Shown here in pieces: positions 39,059 to 49,711 of a stretch of DNA of 64,000 nt. The DNA is taken from assembly GCF_028554725.1 (NCBI RefSeq), contig NC_071671.1, forward strand, positions 73,154,001 to 73,218,000, read 5' to 3'. The position numbers and the translations under genes are program-made. The notes under the pieces are model-generated. The model was not told the origin of the DNA. It searched no databases and was given only the letters and a program-made list of their open reading frames with translations. Every line of letters begins with the position of its first letter. Within the stretch, counting starts at the first letter, position 1. Source of the stretch: Zeugodacus cucurbitae (lineage: Eukaryota > Arthropoda > Insecta > Diptera > Tephritidae).

Positions 39059-39458
39059 ATGTTATTATTTTGCCCGACTTGTGGTAATATATTAATGGTC
39101 GAACAGGATACAACAGGACACCGTTTTACTTGTAGTACTTGCCCATATATTTGCAATATCAAACGAAAAACTTCGACACGAACATTTCCACGTCTTAAGG
39201 TGAGCCAATCTCGAAAACCGCTATTTGTTTATGGAATATGTAGTTTCTTAAACTTTTTATTTTAATATTTAGGAAGTTGATCATGTTATGGGTGGTGCAG
39301 CCGCATGGGAGAATGTAGATTCGACTGATGCTGAATGTCCCGCTTGTTCTCATAAAAAAGCGTATTTTATGCAAATGCAAACTCGTTCTGCAGATGAACC
39401 AATGACAACGTTTTACAAGTGTTGCAATCAACTTTGTGGCCACAATTGGCGAGATTAA
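39059..39458 (+). CDS. Polr3K: RNA polymerase III subunit RPC10/RPC11 (POLR3K)
   Basis: Two exons, 39059-39199 and 39273-39458, encode 108 residues, the same length as human POLR3K. It is the TFIIS-like subunit of Pol III, needed for RNA cleavage, termination and reinitiation. The N-terminal zinc ribbon has CPTC and CSTCPY. The C-terminal ribbon runs from CPAC through the cleavage-loop motif QTRSADEPMTTFYKCC to CGHNWRD. The second ribbon's RSADE acidic pair is intact. The intron is GT-AG (GTGAGC, TATTTAG). The YRDC frame starts only 49 bases after its stop, so both proteins probably come from one mRNA, as I recall for the Drosophila pair CG33785/CG33786. Confidence 0.95.
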
Positions 39459-39507
39459 ATCAGTGATTTTTGAGTTAGTAAAAGGATCATATGCTCTTAA
39501 AACTAGG

Positions 39508-40266
39508 ATGTATACAAGGATATCAAAATTTCTTTGCTTTTTTTATCATCACATTTATAGACGCGATTATTCCACATTCACAAAAATGATGCAATCTTCA
39601 AGCAAAAAAATATACAAAATACAAGATTTGAAAGCATTGCACTGTGCAGTTGAATATATCTTGGATGGAGATATTATTGCCTTGCCCACAGATACTGTAT
39701 ATGGACTAGCATGTAATGCGAATAATGAAGAAGCCATTAAAAGATTGTACGACATAAAAGGGCGGAATTTTTACAAACCAGTGGCTATATGTGTAAAAAA
39801 CCTTGAAGCCTTTCGACAGTACGGAATTGCAGATCATTTAGATGACTCATTACTACAGCGTTTGCTTCCGGGCCCAATAACTATAATTATCGAACGTTCA
39901 AAACATCTTACTAATCGTTTTTTAAATCCCAACACTTCAAAAATCGGTATACGCATTCCGAACTTTACTTTTATACAAGATTTATGTTCATTATTTGATC
40001 AAGAACCACTTGCTTTAACTAGTGCAAACCGGTCAGCCGAACGTAGTAGTCTAAATATAAATGAATTTGAATCTTTGTGGCCTAAACTTGGTGGAATTTT
40101 TAACGCAGGACCGATAGGTTTAACCGAAGACCGACGTTCTGGATCTACTGTAATTGATTTATCTCAACCTGGTGCATATAAAATAATAAGAGAAGGCGTA
40201 GCTCTTAAAAGTACTATAGATGTGTTACATGAGTTCAACATAAAATCAATTAATAACGTTAAATAA
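39508..40266 (+). CDS. YRDC: threonylcarbamoyl-AMP synthase, second cistron
   Basis: About 252 residues from the ATG at 39508, with no intron. It makes threonylcarbamoyl-AMP from threonine, bicarbonate and ATP for the t6A base at position 37 of ANN-decoding tRNAs. Seen motifs: ALPTDTVYGLACNA (substrate cleft), KRLYDIKGRNFYKPVAICV, LLPGPITIIIERS, GIRIPN and LALTSANRSAE. The N-terminus MYTRISKFLCFF...YRRDYSTF could act as a mitochondrial presequence; an internal MMQSSSKK start (39586) could give a cytosolic form. The frame is open upstream to 39436, inside POLR3K. One out-of-frame ATG at 39491 lies in the 49-base gap. I see no promoter of its own. Confidence 0.9.
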   Translation: MYTRISKFLCFFYHHIYRRDYSTFTKMMQSSSKKIYKIQDLKALHCAVEYILDGDIIALPTDTVYGLACNANNEEAIKRLYDIKGRNFYKPVAICVKNLEAFRQYGIADHLDDSLLQRLLPGPITIIIERSKHLTNRFLNPNTSKIGIRIPNFTFIQDLCSLFDQEPLALTSANRSAERSSLNINEFESLWPKLGGIFNAGPIGLTEDRRSGSTVIDLSQPGAYKIIREGVALKSTIDVLHEFNIKSINNVK

Positions 40267-40548
40267 AATATATTGTAAAAATACAAAGTTGGAAAATTGG
40301 CAAGGCTTTAAATTTTTTTTTAATAATAATTGTACATATTACTAATTATAAAACCTCAAATTAACTCGAAATTTTTAATTGTTTTACAAACATAAGCACA
40401 AAGTTAATTTTTTTTTTTTCAAATTTGTAACATTAAAACTGTAGTCGTTTAATTTTACATACATATAACACTTTCAGGGCCCTTAAATAAAGCTGGTATA
40501 ACGTTGGATGCGAAATCATCTTGGATCCCTTAACTCCAGCTAATATTA

Positions 40549-41137
40549 CTACTGACTGTAGTAACTTGTTGACTTGGCTATTTGTATAGGCCTACGACGT
40601 CGAGGTAATTCAGTTTGTAGTCGACGCCAGCGATCTGGAGGCCATACTATGTATGTCGCTCGCGCTGTCATTAAGCCTTGCGCTACCGGCCCAAAAGTAT
40701 TACTGTCTAACGAATGGCCAGTGTGGTCTCCTTCAACCCAACAATGACCTTCTGGGATGCGCACTATTTCATGTTTGTAACCTAGAGTAGAAACGACGTC
40801 ACCCTGCAGTCCAACTATACGTTTTATTATCTTTTGTGTGGGGTCTTTTGGAGAAACAAGTGAAACAATATCGCCGCGTTCCACGTTGCATGTGCGAACA
40901 GCCCAGCGGGATAAGAAAACGTAATCTGTTTGACTGGCATCTGGGTTAAGAGCTGGTTGCATGGATATTCCTAAAAAATTGTATGAAACATTGAAAGTAA
41001 TTTATATGCATCTAATACTTCTGGAAATTAGTAAAATATTTACCGTCCACTCGAGCGACATAGCCAACACAATCCAGAAACGTTATACCTATGGGAATCC
41101 CTAGCAGTACAGATTTTATAAATTTCCGAAATGCCAT
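40549..41137 (-). CDS. Mitochondrial inner membrane protease subunit 2 (IMMP2L)
   Basis: Two exons, 41044-41137 and 40549-40970, give 171 residues, the normal family length. It is a type I signal-peptidase-like enzyme that removes sorting signals from proteins delivered to the intermembrane space. Exon 1 encodes a hydrophobic anchor (SVLLGIPIGITFLDCVGYVA). The catalytic serine is in GISMQPALNP, formed across the splice junction, and the catalytic lysine is in KIIKRIVGLQGD. Further conserved blocks are CWVEGDHTGHSLDSNTFGP and the VWPPDRW end of the fold. The intron has GTAAAT and TTTTTTAG ends. Its 3' end lies about 280 bases from the convergent YRDC gene. Confidence 0.94.
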
Positions 41138-41909
41138 TAAACAAAACGTCTGCGAAAAATAGTAGCACCTCTTCCACTCTTATTATTGGTATGCTAATAT
41201 ATTTATTGTTTCTATAAAATATACATATATATATATAAAGGGTATTTTTATTTGATTTTGTAACAATTTCAAAGTGGAGTCAATCGCTCCATTTCTTCCT
41301 CAAATTAAATATAAAAGTATAGAAATGTACATGTTCTTATCTAAGAAAAGTTTTGTTCGTTTCATTCATCCATGTTTTTGAAACGTCATTTGGTAATTGC
41401 CCAGCATTGGAAATGAATTGGACTTCAGCTTAGGAATATGAAACGTTCATTGATTTTTAATAATGAATACCAACTGTTTATATTATTCAATTTTAATTTT
41501 GCTACTAGATCAATATGCGTATTTTTAACCAAAGAAGGGTAAGTTTTATTTTAATTCATATATGAAGATATGCGTTGTTAATTACTTTTTCATCAATTTA
41601 TTGCATGTGTTGCCCTGTATCTCTGTTTCACTTTCACTATGTCATTAGGTGAAATAATAATTAGTGTTACAGATTCATTGCAATTACACGTAAATTAAAC
41701 AATAGAGAATTGAGGAGTTGTTCTGAATATTTTTAATTCGTGTTTATTGTTTAAAGTTTTAATCATTCAAAACTGGAAAAGAGTTTGACATTTATTTATT
41801 AAATTACTTCTTACTGAATACAAGAGTTTTCAACCAGCACAGGCCCAAGTTACTAAAGTTATATTTACATACTCTATGATTAAACAGTGAGTGAATATAC
41901 AGCTGTGCA
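41138..41909. other. Spacer between IMMP2L and the LysM gene
   Basis: The two genes are divergent, so this 770-base AT-rich stretch should contain both promoters. I see no coding sequence or clear motif. Confidence 0.5.
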
Positions 41910-44900
41910 ATGCGTAGGCAACGGTAAGATTTTATATATTTGGTTAAGATATTAATGAATTAATATCAAATATTTTATAGAAGAGTGAATCCATCGCCTG
42001 ATATTTATGTTGATGCGTCTCATTCTGCCAACATATCATATGAACCACTAAATAAGCATTTAGATGAAGAGAAAAATCCTTTTGAAATGGAGAGGCTGCC
42101 ACGCATGACCATTCTGGAAAATGGACAACTACATAGTTTTGAAAATACTATTGAGGCTAAGGTGCAAGTGGGTGATTCTCTACAAGCATTGGCTTTACGA
42201 TTTCGTTGCACAGTAAGTCATTGTGCAATTAATACAAAGAATATATATATTTAAAAAAAATGCAACAGGTTGCAGATATAAAAAGACTCAATAAAATTGA
42301 TAAGGATAACGAAATTTACGCTAGGAAGTTTGTAAAAATTCCTGTAACACCACATTCAATATTACTGGAAACATTACCAACAGTACACAAAAGTGGAAGT
42401 AATAGTCCATCTCGAAGTGAATATGAAACTTTCGAAACAAACATAATGAGAAACCCTTTGAAGGATGCGAATCTTATGTTGGGCGAAAAATTAATTATAG
42501 CTTCAGTTAATGCTTCTGGTAATGTTAATCCTGACAAGGTTGACATCAATAGTTCAGTTTTGTCCTCTACATTGGCGAACAAAGACAGTGTTAGCTTGGA
42601 TAAAGGTAAGTGCGAATTTGATGCAAAACTAAAATGATATAACTATCGGTGGAACAAATGTTTAATTATCAATTTCATGAATTTTTAATACGCATTTGCA
42701 AACATACATAGATGTATTTTTAAAGTGCAGAGGAAATATTCTAATAATTTCATCTTAATGTGCTGAACACATAGAAGACGACAAGCGACGAGCGACATCT
42801 GTCAAATATTAAAATACACGCGTTCTTATGGGCACAGATTTTTTGACAACAGTACGACTACGACAACCGGCTTGTAGTTGTCGTTGTCGCTAAATTAAAA
42901 ATGTTTCTAATTTTGGCGACGACAATGGGCAGCTTTAGAGTTGCCACTAATATGTGAAATGTAAAATTATTAAAAGTTATAACAAATATGACGTTATTTT
43001 GCCAGCAGAAACGTAAAATAGCTTTGATATAACATTTATAATAACAATCGATTATTTAAAACAAATAAATCGACCAATTTTACATTTTTTGCACAAATAA
43101 TTTCCCTTTAAACTAAATATGTAAATTTTATTGAAGTGGTAGATTTTAGTACGGCAACAATGAAATTGCTGTTTGCTGTCTTCGTAATGGTCAAGCGACA
43201 TTTGTGATCAGCCGTCGCTACGTCGTGTCGTGTCGTGTCGTCGTCTTTATGTTCAGCACTTAATGCTCTCAAGTAATTCGTTAAATTTTTGAATTACATT
43301 TTGTGAAAATGTTGTACTTTTACAGAAGTGGGAAAGTGGACGAAAATAAATACATTGTTGTGTTCAGTCTGTATGTTTCATTCTCATTTGTTTAGTATTT
43401 TGACAGCAATTGTCATTGTGCCAATGAAATGTGTTGACAGCCGACATTTTCAATTTGTATAGTCATTGCTACGAAAAGAAGTTAAATAGATTTTCTTCAG
43501 TTAATTGAAAAAAAGGTTTCGAAAATGCCTGATTATTTGGGAGATGATCAACGCAAAGTTAAATCGGAGGAGTTAGAGGAGAAAGAAATAAAGTCGTTGG
43601 ATGAAGGCGATATAGAGCTACTTAAAACCTATGGTCAGAGTCAGTACCATAAGGCCATTAAAACGATTGAGGAAGACATCCAAAAAGCTGTAAAACAGGT
43701 TAACGAACTTACTGGGATTAAAGAGAGTGATACTGGATTGGCACCACCAGCTCTTTGGGATTTAGCAGCGGATAAGCAGATACTTCAAAATGAACAACCT
43801 TTGCAAGTTGCTCGCTGCACCAAAATAATTAATGCTGATTCGGATGACCCGAAGTATATCATAAATGTGAAACAGTTTGCAAAATTTGTCGTAGATTTGG
43901 CCGATTCTGTGGCACCGACAGATATTGAGGAAGGAATGAGAGTTGGAGTTGATCGTAACAAGTATCAGATTCATATCCCACTACCACCTAAGATTGATCC
44001 CACTGTCACAATGATGCAGGTAGAAGATAAGCCCGATGTGACGTATAGCGATGTAGGAGGTTGCAAGGAACAGATTGAAAAATTGCGCGAGGTAGTTGAG
44101 ACTCCACTTTTACATCCTGAAAAGTTTGTAAACCTGGGTATTGAGCCGCCTAAAGGAGTATTGTTATTTGGACCACCTGGAACTGGTAAAACTTTATGTG
44201 CTCGTGCCGTAGCCAATCGTACTGATGCTTGTTTCATTCGTGTAATCGGTTCGGAGCTGGTACAGAAATATGTGGGTGAAGGCGCTCGAATGGTGCGAGA
44301 GCTTTTCGAAATGGCGAGATCTAAAAAAGCCTGCCTTATTTTCTTTGATGAAATTGATGCAATCGGTGGTGCTCGTTTTGATGATGGAGCGGGTGGTGAC
44401 AATGAAGTACAACGAACTATGCTCGAGTTGATTAATCAGTTGGACGGCTTTGATCCCCGTGGTAATATTAAAGTTCTTATGGCTACTAACAGGCCAGATA
44501 CTCTTGATCCAGCTTTAATGCGTCCGGGACGTTTAGATCGTAAAGTGGAATTTGGCCTACCAGATTTGGAGGGGCGCACTCATATATTTAAGATTCACGC
44601 CCGATCAATGTCTGTTGAAAGGGATATCCGTTTCGAATTACTTGCTCGACTTTGTCCGAATTCTACAGGTGCTGAAATCCGTTCAGTATGTACTGAAGCT
44701 GGCATGTTCGCCATACGTGCTCGTCGTAAAGTTGCAACAGAAAAAGATTTTCTAGAAGCAGTCAATAAGGTCATAAAGAGCTACGCTAAATTTAGCGCTA
44801 CCCCACGTTATATGACTTATAATTAAACATAACTCTTGATATAGTATAGATTCAATGAGATGTTTTTCATTGTAATAAAATTTTCAAATAAAATTAAACA

Positions 44901-45973
44901 ATAATGTTAAAAGGTAAAAAACTGCTTATTTGCTCATGCTTTTAATTTACTTTAGGACAAAGGTTATCAATCTATATAAAAAAGAGTTTCTTATAAAAGT
45001 ATATGTATATAATTTGGAGAAAAGTTTGAATAATATTGATAAATCTTGGCAACCAACAATAGTAATGAAATAATTGATACAGCAAATGAATAAATGATAA
45101 AGTTAATAGATTTCACAGACACCGTCATAATTTATTTATTAATTTTTATTGTGAAACAGAAACGCAACAAAATTTAACTAATTTTTGAATGAATGGAAAA
45201 TGACTAAAAAAGCGTCTCAAGGCCTGAAAAGAGGAAAAATCATTGGGTATTGATTTAAATAATGTATGTCTGGAATTTAGTGAGTCACACCACGAATGGT
45301 GGTTTCCTTTGGACAGAGAAAGCACAAATCAGGCTATTTTTTTTAATATCAGTAGGTTTTTTCCAACAAAACATTGTTTAAAATTTCAATTTATTTTTTT
45401 AATTATTAAAATACTATACTCACCAACCAATTGTCTGATATTTTTGAAATATATATATATATATGTACATATGTACGTGTTATTTAAAGTTTGGGTCTAA
45501 CTATAAAATATATGTATTTAATTCTAGTGGCGTTCCTTCATATAAATGATATGAACTTTTCCACAGTCAGGTAATTACGGTATAAACATGTATAAGCAAC
45601 CAATAAAGATGATGAAATATATAATTACTAGTTATTGTGAAAAGTAGTTTGTACATACATTTCTAAGGAAAAATAAATGTTATCGTTGATTTAATATTAA
45701 CATAAATGATTTTTTCCAGAAAAAAATTATACCAATGGCTCCACGGCGTTATTAGATGATTTTCTTGATGATGATTTTGCGGATACATATGTGCGACCTG
45801 TACGAGGGCCATCAATGAGTGCTCTACATTGGTCTGGTTCCGATGGCGATATGACTTGGGTGTGCTTGTTTGTTGTAATATTGGCTTTATGCTTTGCCAT
45901 ACCATTGATAGTTGTGATATTTTGGACCCATCCGCACAGCAGTGGTAACAACAATACAACAACTACGAACTGA
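41910..45973 (+). CDS. LysM-domain single-pass membrane protein (LYSMD3/4-like)
   Basis: Four exons join in frame: 41910-41923, 41981-42212, 42269-42605 and 45720-45973, giving 278 residues. The short first exon reads MRRQR. A LysM module spans about residues 65-115 (VQVGDSLQALALRFRCTVAD, IKRLNKIDKDNEIYARKF). A variable linker follows, then a membrane helix (WVCLFVVILALCFAIPLIVV) and a short Asn/Thr-rich tail. The layout is that of metazoan LYSMD3/LYSMD4, thought to be type II Golgi or surface proteins; the direct ligand is uncertain in flies. Its third intron, 3.1 kb, contains the complete Rpt1 gene on the same strand and a MITE. Confidence 0.88.
42761..43258. mobile_element. hAT-like MITE with target-site duplication
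   Basis: 498 bases bounded by TGCTGAACACATAGAAGACG and an inverse end CGTCGTCTTTATGTTCAGCA, with CTTAATG repeated on both flanks (42754-42760 and 43259-43265). The ends carry GCGAC and GTCGT runs. There is no frame. It lies in the LysM gene's third intron, about 270 bases upstream of the Rpt1 start. Confidence 0.85.
43525..44826 (+). CDS. Rpt1: 26S proteasome regulatory ATPase Rpt1 (PSMC2)
   Basis: An intronless gene of 433 residues, the same length as the human protein. It is one of six AAA+ ATPases in the base of the 19S cap that unfold and thread ubiquitinated substrates into the 20S core. Visible parts: an N-terminal coiled-coil stretch (about 55-85), an OB-type region, Walker A GPPGTGKT (about 217-224), the pore loop KYVGEGARMVRE, Walker B LIFFDEIDAIGG, arginine fingers in ATNRPDTLDPALMRPGRLDR, and the C-terminus ATPRYMTYN. 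AATAAA-type signals follow at about 44875. It lies wholly inside intron 3 of the LysM gene in the same orientation, yet looks fully functional. Confidence 0.97.
   Translation: MPDYLGDDQRKVKSEELEEKEIKSLDEGDIELLKTYGQSQYHKAIKTIEEDIQKAVKQVNELTGIKESDTGLAPPALWDLAADKQILQNEQPLQVARCTKIINADSDDPKYIINVKQFAKFVVDLADSVAPTDIEEGMRVGVDRNKYQIHIPLPPKIDPTVTMMQVEDKPDVTYSDVGGCKEQIEKLREVVETPLLHPEKFVNLGIEPPKGVLLFGPPGTGKTLCARAVANRTDACFIRVIGSELVQKYVGEGARMVRELFEMARSKKACLIFFDEIDAIGGARFDDGAGGDNEVQRTMLELINQLDGFDPRGNIKVLMATNRPDTLDPALMRPGRLDRKVEFGLPDLEGRTHIFKIHARSMSVERDIRFELLARLCPNSTGAEIRSVCTEAGMFAIRARRKVATEKDFLEAVNKVIKSYAKFSATPRYMTYN
44827..45719. other. Rpt1 3' UTR and remaining LysM intron 3
   Basis: AT-rich. The frame at 45243-45500 has no recognisable content and I read it as chance. 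Confidence 0.55.
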
Positions 45974-46326
45974 CGTAGTGGCTCGACCGTGAATGACAAA
46001 TCTCTTTAGTGGTCTATATATATTATAATTTACATATGTATATATGAAAGGTCCTTTAATCTAGACAGATTTCGTAAAAATTTTCATGTCATATTTTGGT
46101 TGGGATCGTTATTTTTTATGAGTTTCATCATTATTTTGAACGGTTATGTGTATCTCAAAGAGAATAACCATATCGTATATAATATATAATCGATGATATG
46201 TGTGCATGTAGTAGCAATAAACAATAGTGTAATGGATGATTTGCACCCATATACTACTAGGTTCTTAATGAAAATCTTTAAAATTATAATAAGTAAAATA
46301 TCTAGTGTAACATACATACATATATA

Positions 46327-47785
46327 CAGAGGTAGTCAAGATTATTTACACATCGAATGTTTTTTACAAATTTCATAGAAAAAGCTTTTGGTTGTTGTTG
46401 TCGCAGAGTAACAAAATGCTATGAATTCAGTTGGCAAGAATAGCTAGAAATATGGCGGAGAAATAAGCAAATGAACTGAAGACTCGCATTAGTCCAAAGT
46501 ATTTACACACCGCAATATAGCCTTTAGTTTTGGATTTGGTTTGAGCTAGAGTAGTGATTGGCTTCCATTGCATTCATAACAAACTAACACAGCTTCAAAA
46601 TATAAAAATTAATAAATAAAATGGCGAAAACAATGGAACTAGATCGGAGACTGTTACTAAGTTTAAGAGTGAAGTTTCGCCTTCGGAGCTATTTAAAATT
46701 TATAGGATTTAAAGGAATACTGTTAATAATGTTATTAAAAGGAGGATACGAAATATTGGAAGGACAATTTAAAGTGAACTGAGCGGAAACCGGTGGCAAC
46801 TAACTGAAAGAGAATTTAGAAGATTAATAGGAACTGTCTTACAAACTCCCACAAAAAATCGTGTTAATATAGCCGCCACATCGAATCAGTATATTGCAAT
46901 AATAGTCAATAATGTTGTTACACTGTTCAGGACATTCAAAGAAATTAACATAAACACCTACGTTGTTAATATTTCCGAAACCATTAAAAACGATGTGTCT
47001 CTCATTTGCCTTAAATAATATCCTAAGACAGATAAGGCTGAACTTTAAATCCAGGACAATATTAGTGAACGCGTTAAGCATTTACCACGTGAGAATTAGA
47101 AATATGCAGGTCAGTCGCTAAACTGAGTCAAACGTGACATGATGATTTTTTGGGGAAGTTTTCCTTACATCAGTTTAGGAGACTTGGAACTAATTTAGGA
47201 GTACTAAATCAATTCAGATATAAAACAATTCACATGACCATGACGTTGTACTGGTCAATCGGCCTTTTCTAACTATTGACCGGATTTTACAACACGACAG
47301 TGATCCATATCACGAAGGATCGTTACTTACAAAACTTTTAAGTGAAGAAAATCAAGTTGGCCTCCGCAGAGCACCGACCTAAATTTTATTGACAATTTTT
47401 GGGTTATCGTTAAATATCAAAGGTTAATTGATATAATAACCAAAAACGCCGAAATCACCGAAATTTGGTCTAAATTAACACATAACTCGGCGCACAATTG
47501 GGTTGAGTTAATTCGAACCAGATAGCTGCTGTTATTGGTATTGTCGCCAAAGGCGGTATAACCAATTCCGCATTTAGCACCTTAAAATATTAACTTATTC
47601 TGAGCATTAAAATTTAAAAATTATCACTAACTAAGAATAGGATAAAGAACTTTAAGTTGTGCGTAAATACTTACTACAATATAACGTTTTATTGCATTAT
47701 AATAACAACAAGAAAAAGTTTTTTTTTTTTTTTTCTGTGAAATTTGTAAAAACCTTCTATGTGTAAATAATTTTGACTACCTCTG
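46327..47785 (+). mobile_element. Decayed Tc1-like transposon
   Basis: 1,459 bases bounded by inverted repeats of about 45 bases (CAGAGGTAGTCAAGATTATT against the inverse of AATAATTTTGACTACCTCTG). TA precedes the left end; the right flank is TT, a likely mutated TA. A broken transposase frame begins near 46621 (MAKTMEL then stop). The catalytic-domain wording survives near 47130-47420: MIFWGSF-like, QHDSDPYHE-like and WPPQSTDLNFIDNFW-like pieces. It is inactive. Confidence 0.87.
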
Positions 47786-48319
47786 TTGCTAAGCATAAAT
47801 AGCAATATAAGAAGAAATAGTGGGGTATTAATTTGCTGCAAAGTGCCTTCATCGTTTTTCAAGTCAAAAGTTGTATTTGTACATTTTTATGGTCATTTTT
47901 ATTTTTCAATAAAATTTTACAAGATATATGTATGTTTAAGTTTTTATTAAAAATTTTGTTAAATAGGTTATGCGAAAGCATTTTTAAATAAAAACAAATA
48001 TTTTATGTATGTATTATATTTGCGGTCCTGACGTTAGATTATTGTGTTTAAATATCTCTCATATTAGTTGTTGTAGCTGTTATCTAAACACTTTGAAGTG
48101 GTAAGTATTAATAAATTGTTATTGAGGTCATCTACTAAAAAGCCTACGAAACGACCAGTTTTCAGAGTATAGGAACAAAATATTAGTGATTAGTTTAATG
48201 CGGGGATATATTACTTACATTAGGAGTTTAATACGACACAGTATCGAGAACGAAGTTGCGCAAGGGTCACTCTAGTTTCGCGAGGCAACTCGAGCTCAAT
48301 ATTTGCAATTCGTGGTAAT

Positions 48320-48540
48320 AGCTCCTTTGTGAAAGGTGTTTAGTGCTTGTTTGAAGTTAATAGCGTCGGCGGCTCGGCTTCAAGTAGGAAACAGAAACTG
48401 CTTGGCCATTCCATGGGAGGTAGTCAATGAGAGTATTAGTAGCGCCTTTGTGAAAGGTGTTTAGTGCTTGTTTCAAGTTAGTCGCTTCGGCGGCTCGGCT
48501 TCAAGTAGGAAACAAAAACTACTTGGCATTAATTTATGCT
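48320..48540. repeat. Tandem duplication, two units of about 121 and 100 bases
   Basis: AGCTCCTTTGTGAAAGGTGT at 48320 recurs at 48441 as AGCGCCTTTGTGAAAGGTGT. Both units carry GGCGGCTCGGCTTCAAGTAG. The tract is more GC-rich than its surroundings. Confidence 0.85.
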
Positions 48541-49089
48541 CCTTGACCGGAAGCATAAGGGCATTGTTCTGTATATGTTCGACTGGAGCCATCAATAAAC
48601 ATCCTGTGATTGTCCGGAGTGCGGTGTTCTGACATGGGAGAAGAATCTATACTGCGGAACCTCTTATTTAATTATTCTTATTTTTGATGTTTTATGTATC
48701 TTGAATATTGAGGATGACTACCTCTCTTCAACTCCAGATTGTTCACTGTCTTTTAGTAGCATTGTATGATTGAATGTGTAAACAGCTTTTGAAAAGTCAA
48801 ACACTATTAGGATCGTCCTCGGAAAGGGAGGTTTTTGATTTAGGCGATGAGTTATCTGGGCGTTTATCACGTGGTACTGTGCATTTTACGGAATTCATTT
48901 TGGAGCTCTGCCATGTTTTGTAACTGTAACATCATGTTGGCAAGGGAACAGTACGAAAAATTTTGGTTAAAATAAGGGGAGTAATTGCTGAGAAATGAAA
49001 TTTCACCTAACATTTTCGTTACCATGTACATTATCAATTTATTCAATTCCTACATAATCATTGACCAGCAAGTATTCTATATGATATAC

Positions 49090-49290
49090 ATAGCTTTAGC
49101 AGTTTGTGAGATATGCACATAAATCCTATTAGATGTCCCTTCTAGCTTGATATTCTTCGTCAAATTTAAAGCAATGGTTCGATTTGGCCCCTTAACATTA
49201 CCAACCTTGCCAGAGTGCCATGGAACACTTGTACCAAGTTTTACTCAATTTCAACCAAGACGATTAACTCTACTTGGCACCTAATAATTA
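49090..49290 (-). repeat. Interspersed repeat family A fragment
   Basis: A worn reverse fragment: TAGCTTTAGCAGTTTGTGAG, CAATGGTTCGATTTGGCC and GTACCAAGTTTTACTCAATT. Confidence 0.5.
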
Positions 49291-49711
49291 GCCCAGCCAT
49301 TCTATTTCCAGGAAGTTTAAAGGCGATTAAGGTCTTTATGATACGGTTTTGGATTTTAAGTTTTATTTAATATAATTCAAATATAATAATTTAAATAAAG
49401 TAATAGCTGAATCAATGAACGAATAAAATGAATGTTGCTATAATTGATAATACAGTTATTTACTAAATAATACTTTAAACAGACAATTCATAATCAGCTA
49501 TAATTAATCAGAAACAGAAACTGAGTCAATGGCACGGTTTTAATATTATAGATACATATGTATATAAGTACATGGCTGAATATAGTGGTACTAAGTGTGT
49601 GTGTACAGATCTCTATATCTCTATAAAAGTGTGTAGCAGCAACTGGCAAACATATTTGGTTTTTCAAAATAGTTTACAATTAGCGTCGATTCCTTCAGAA
49701 ACTGGTAATGT

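Larger units (their letters stand above)
47786..49711. other. Gene-poor spacer with a duplicated tract
   Basis: No supported gene. It contains the 121-base tandem duplication at 48320-48540 and a family A fragment near 49090-49290. The part next to 49712 is the likely 3' UTR of the large minus-strand gene. Confidence 0.5.

Noticed and set aside
39436..39507. Earlier YRDC start at 39436
   Set aside because: This ATG lies inside POLR3K coding sequence in another frame; the first start after the POLR3K stop that is in frame is 39508.
43971..44402. 143-codon frame on the minus strand inside Rpt1
   Set aside because: It is the complement of a highly conserved AAA+ coding region; no independent evidence.
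45663..45999. 99- and 90-codon minus frames across LysM exon 4
   Set aside because: They are complements of the membrane-helix exon.
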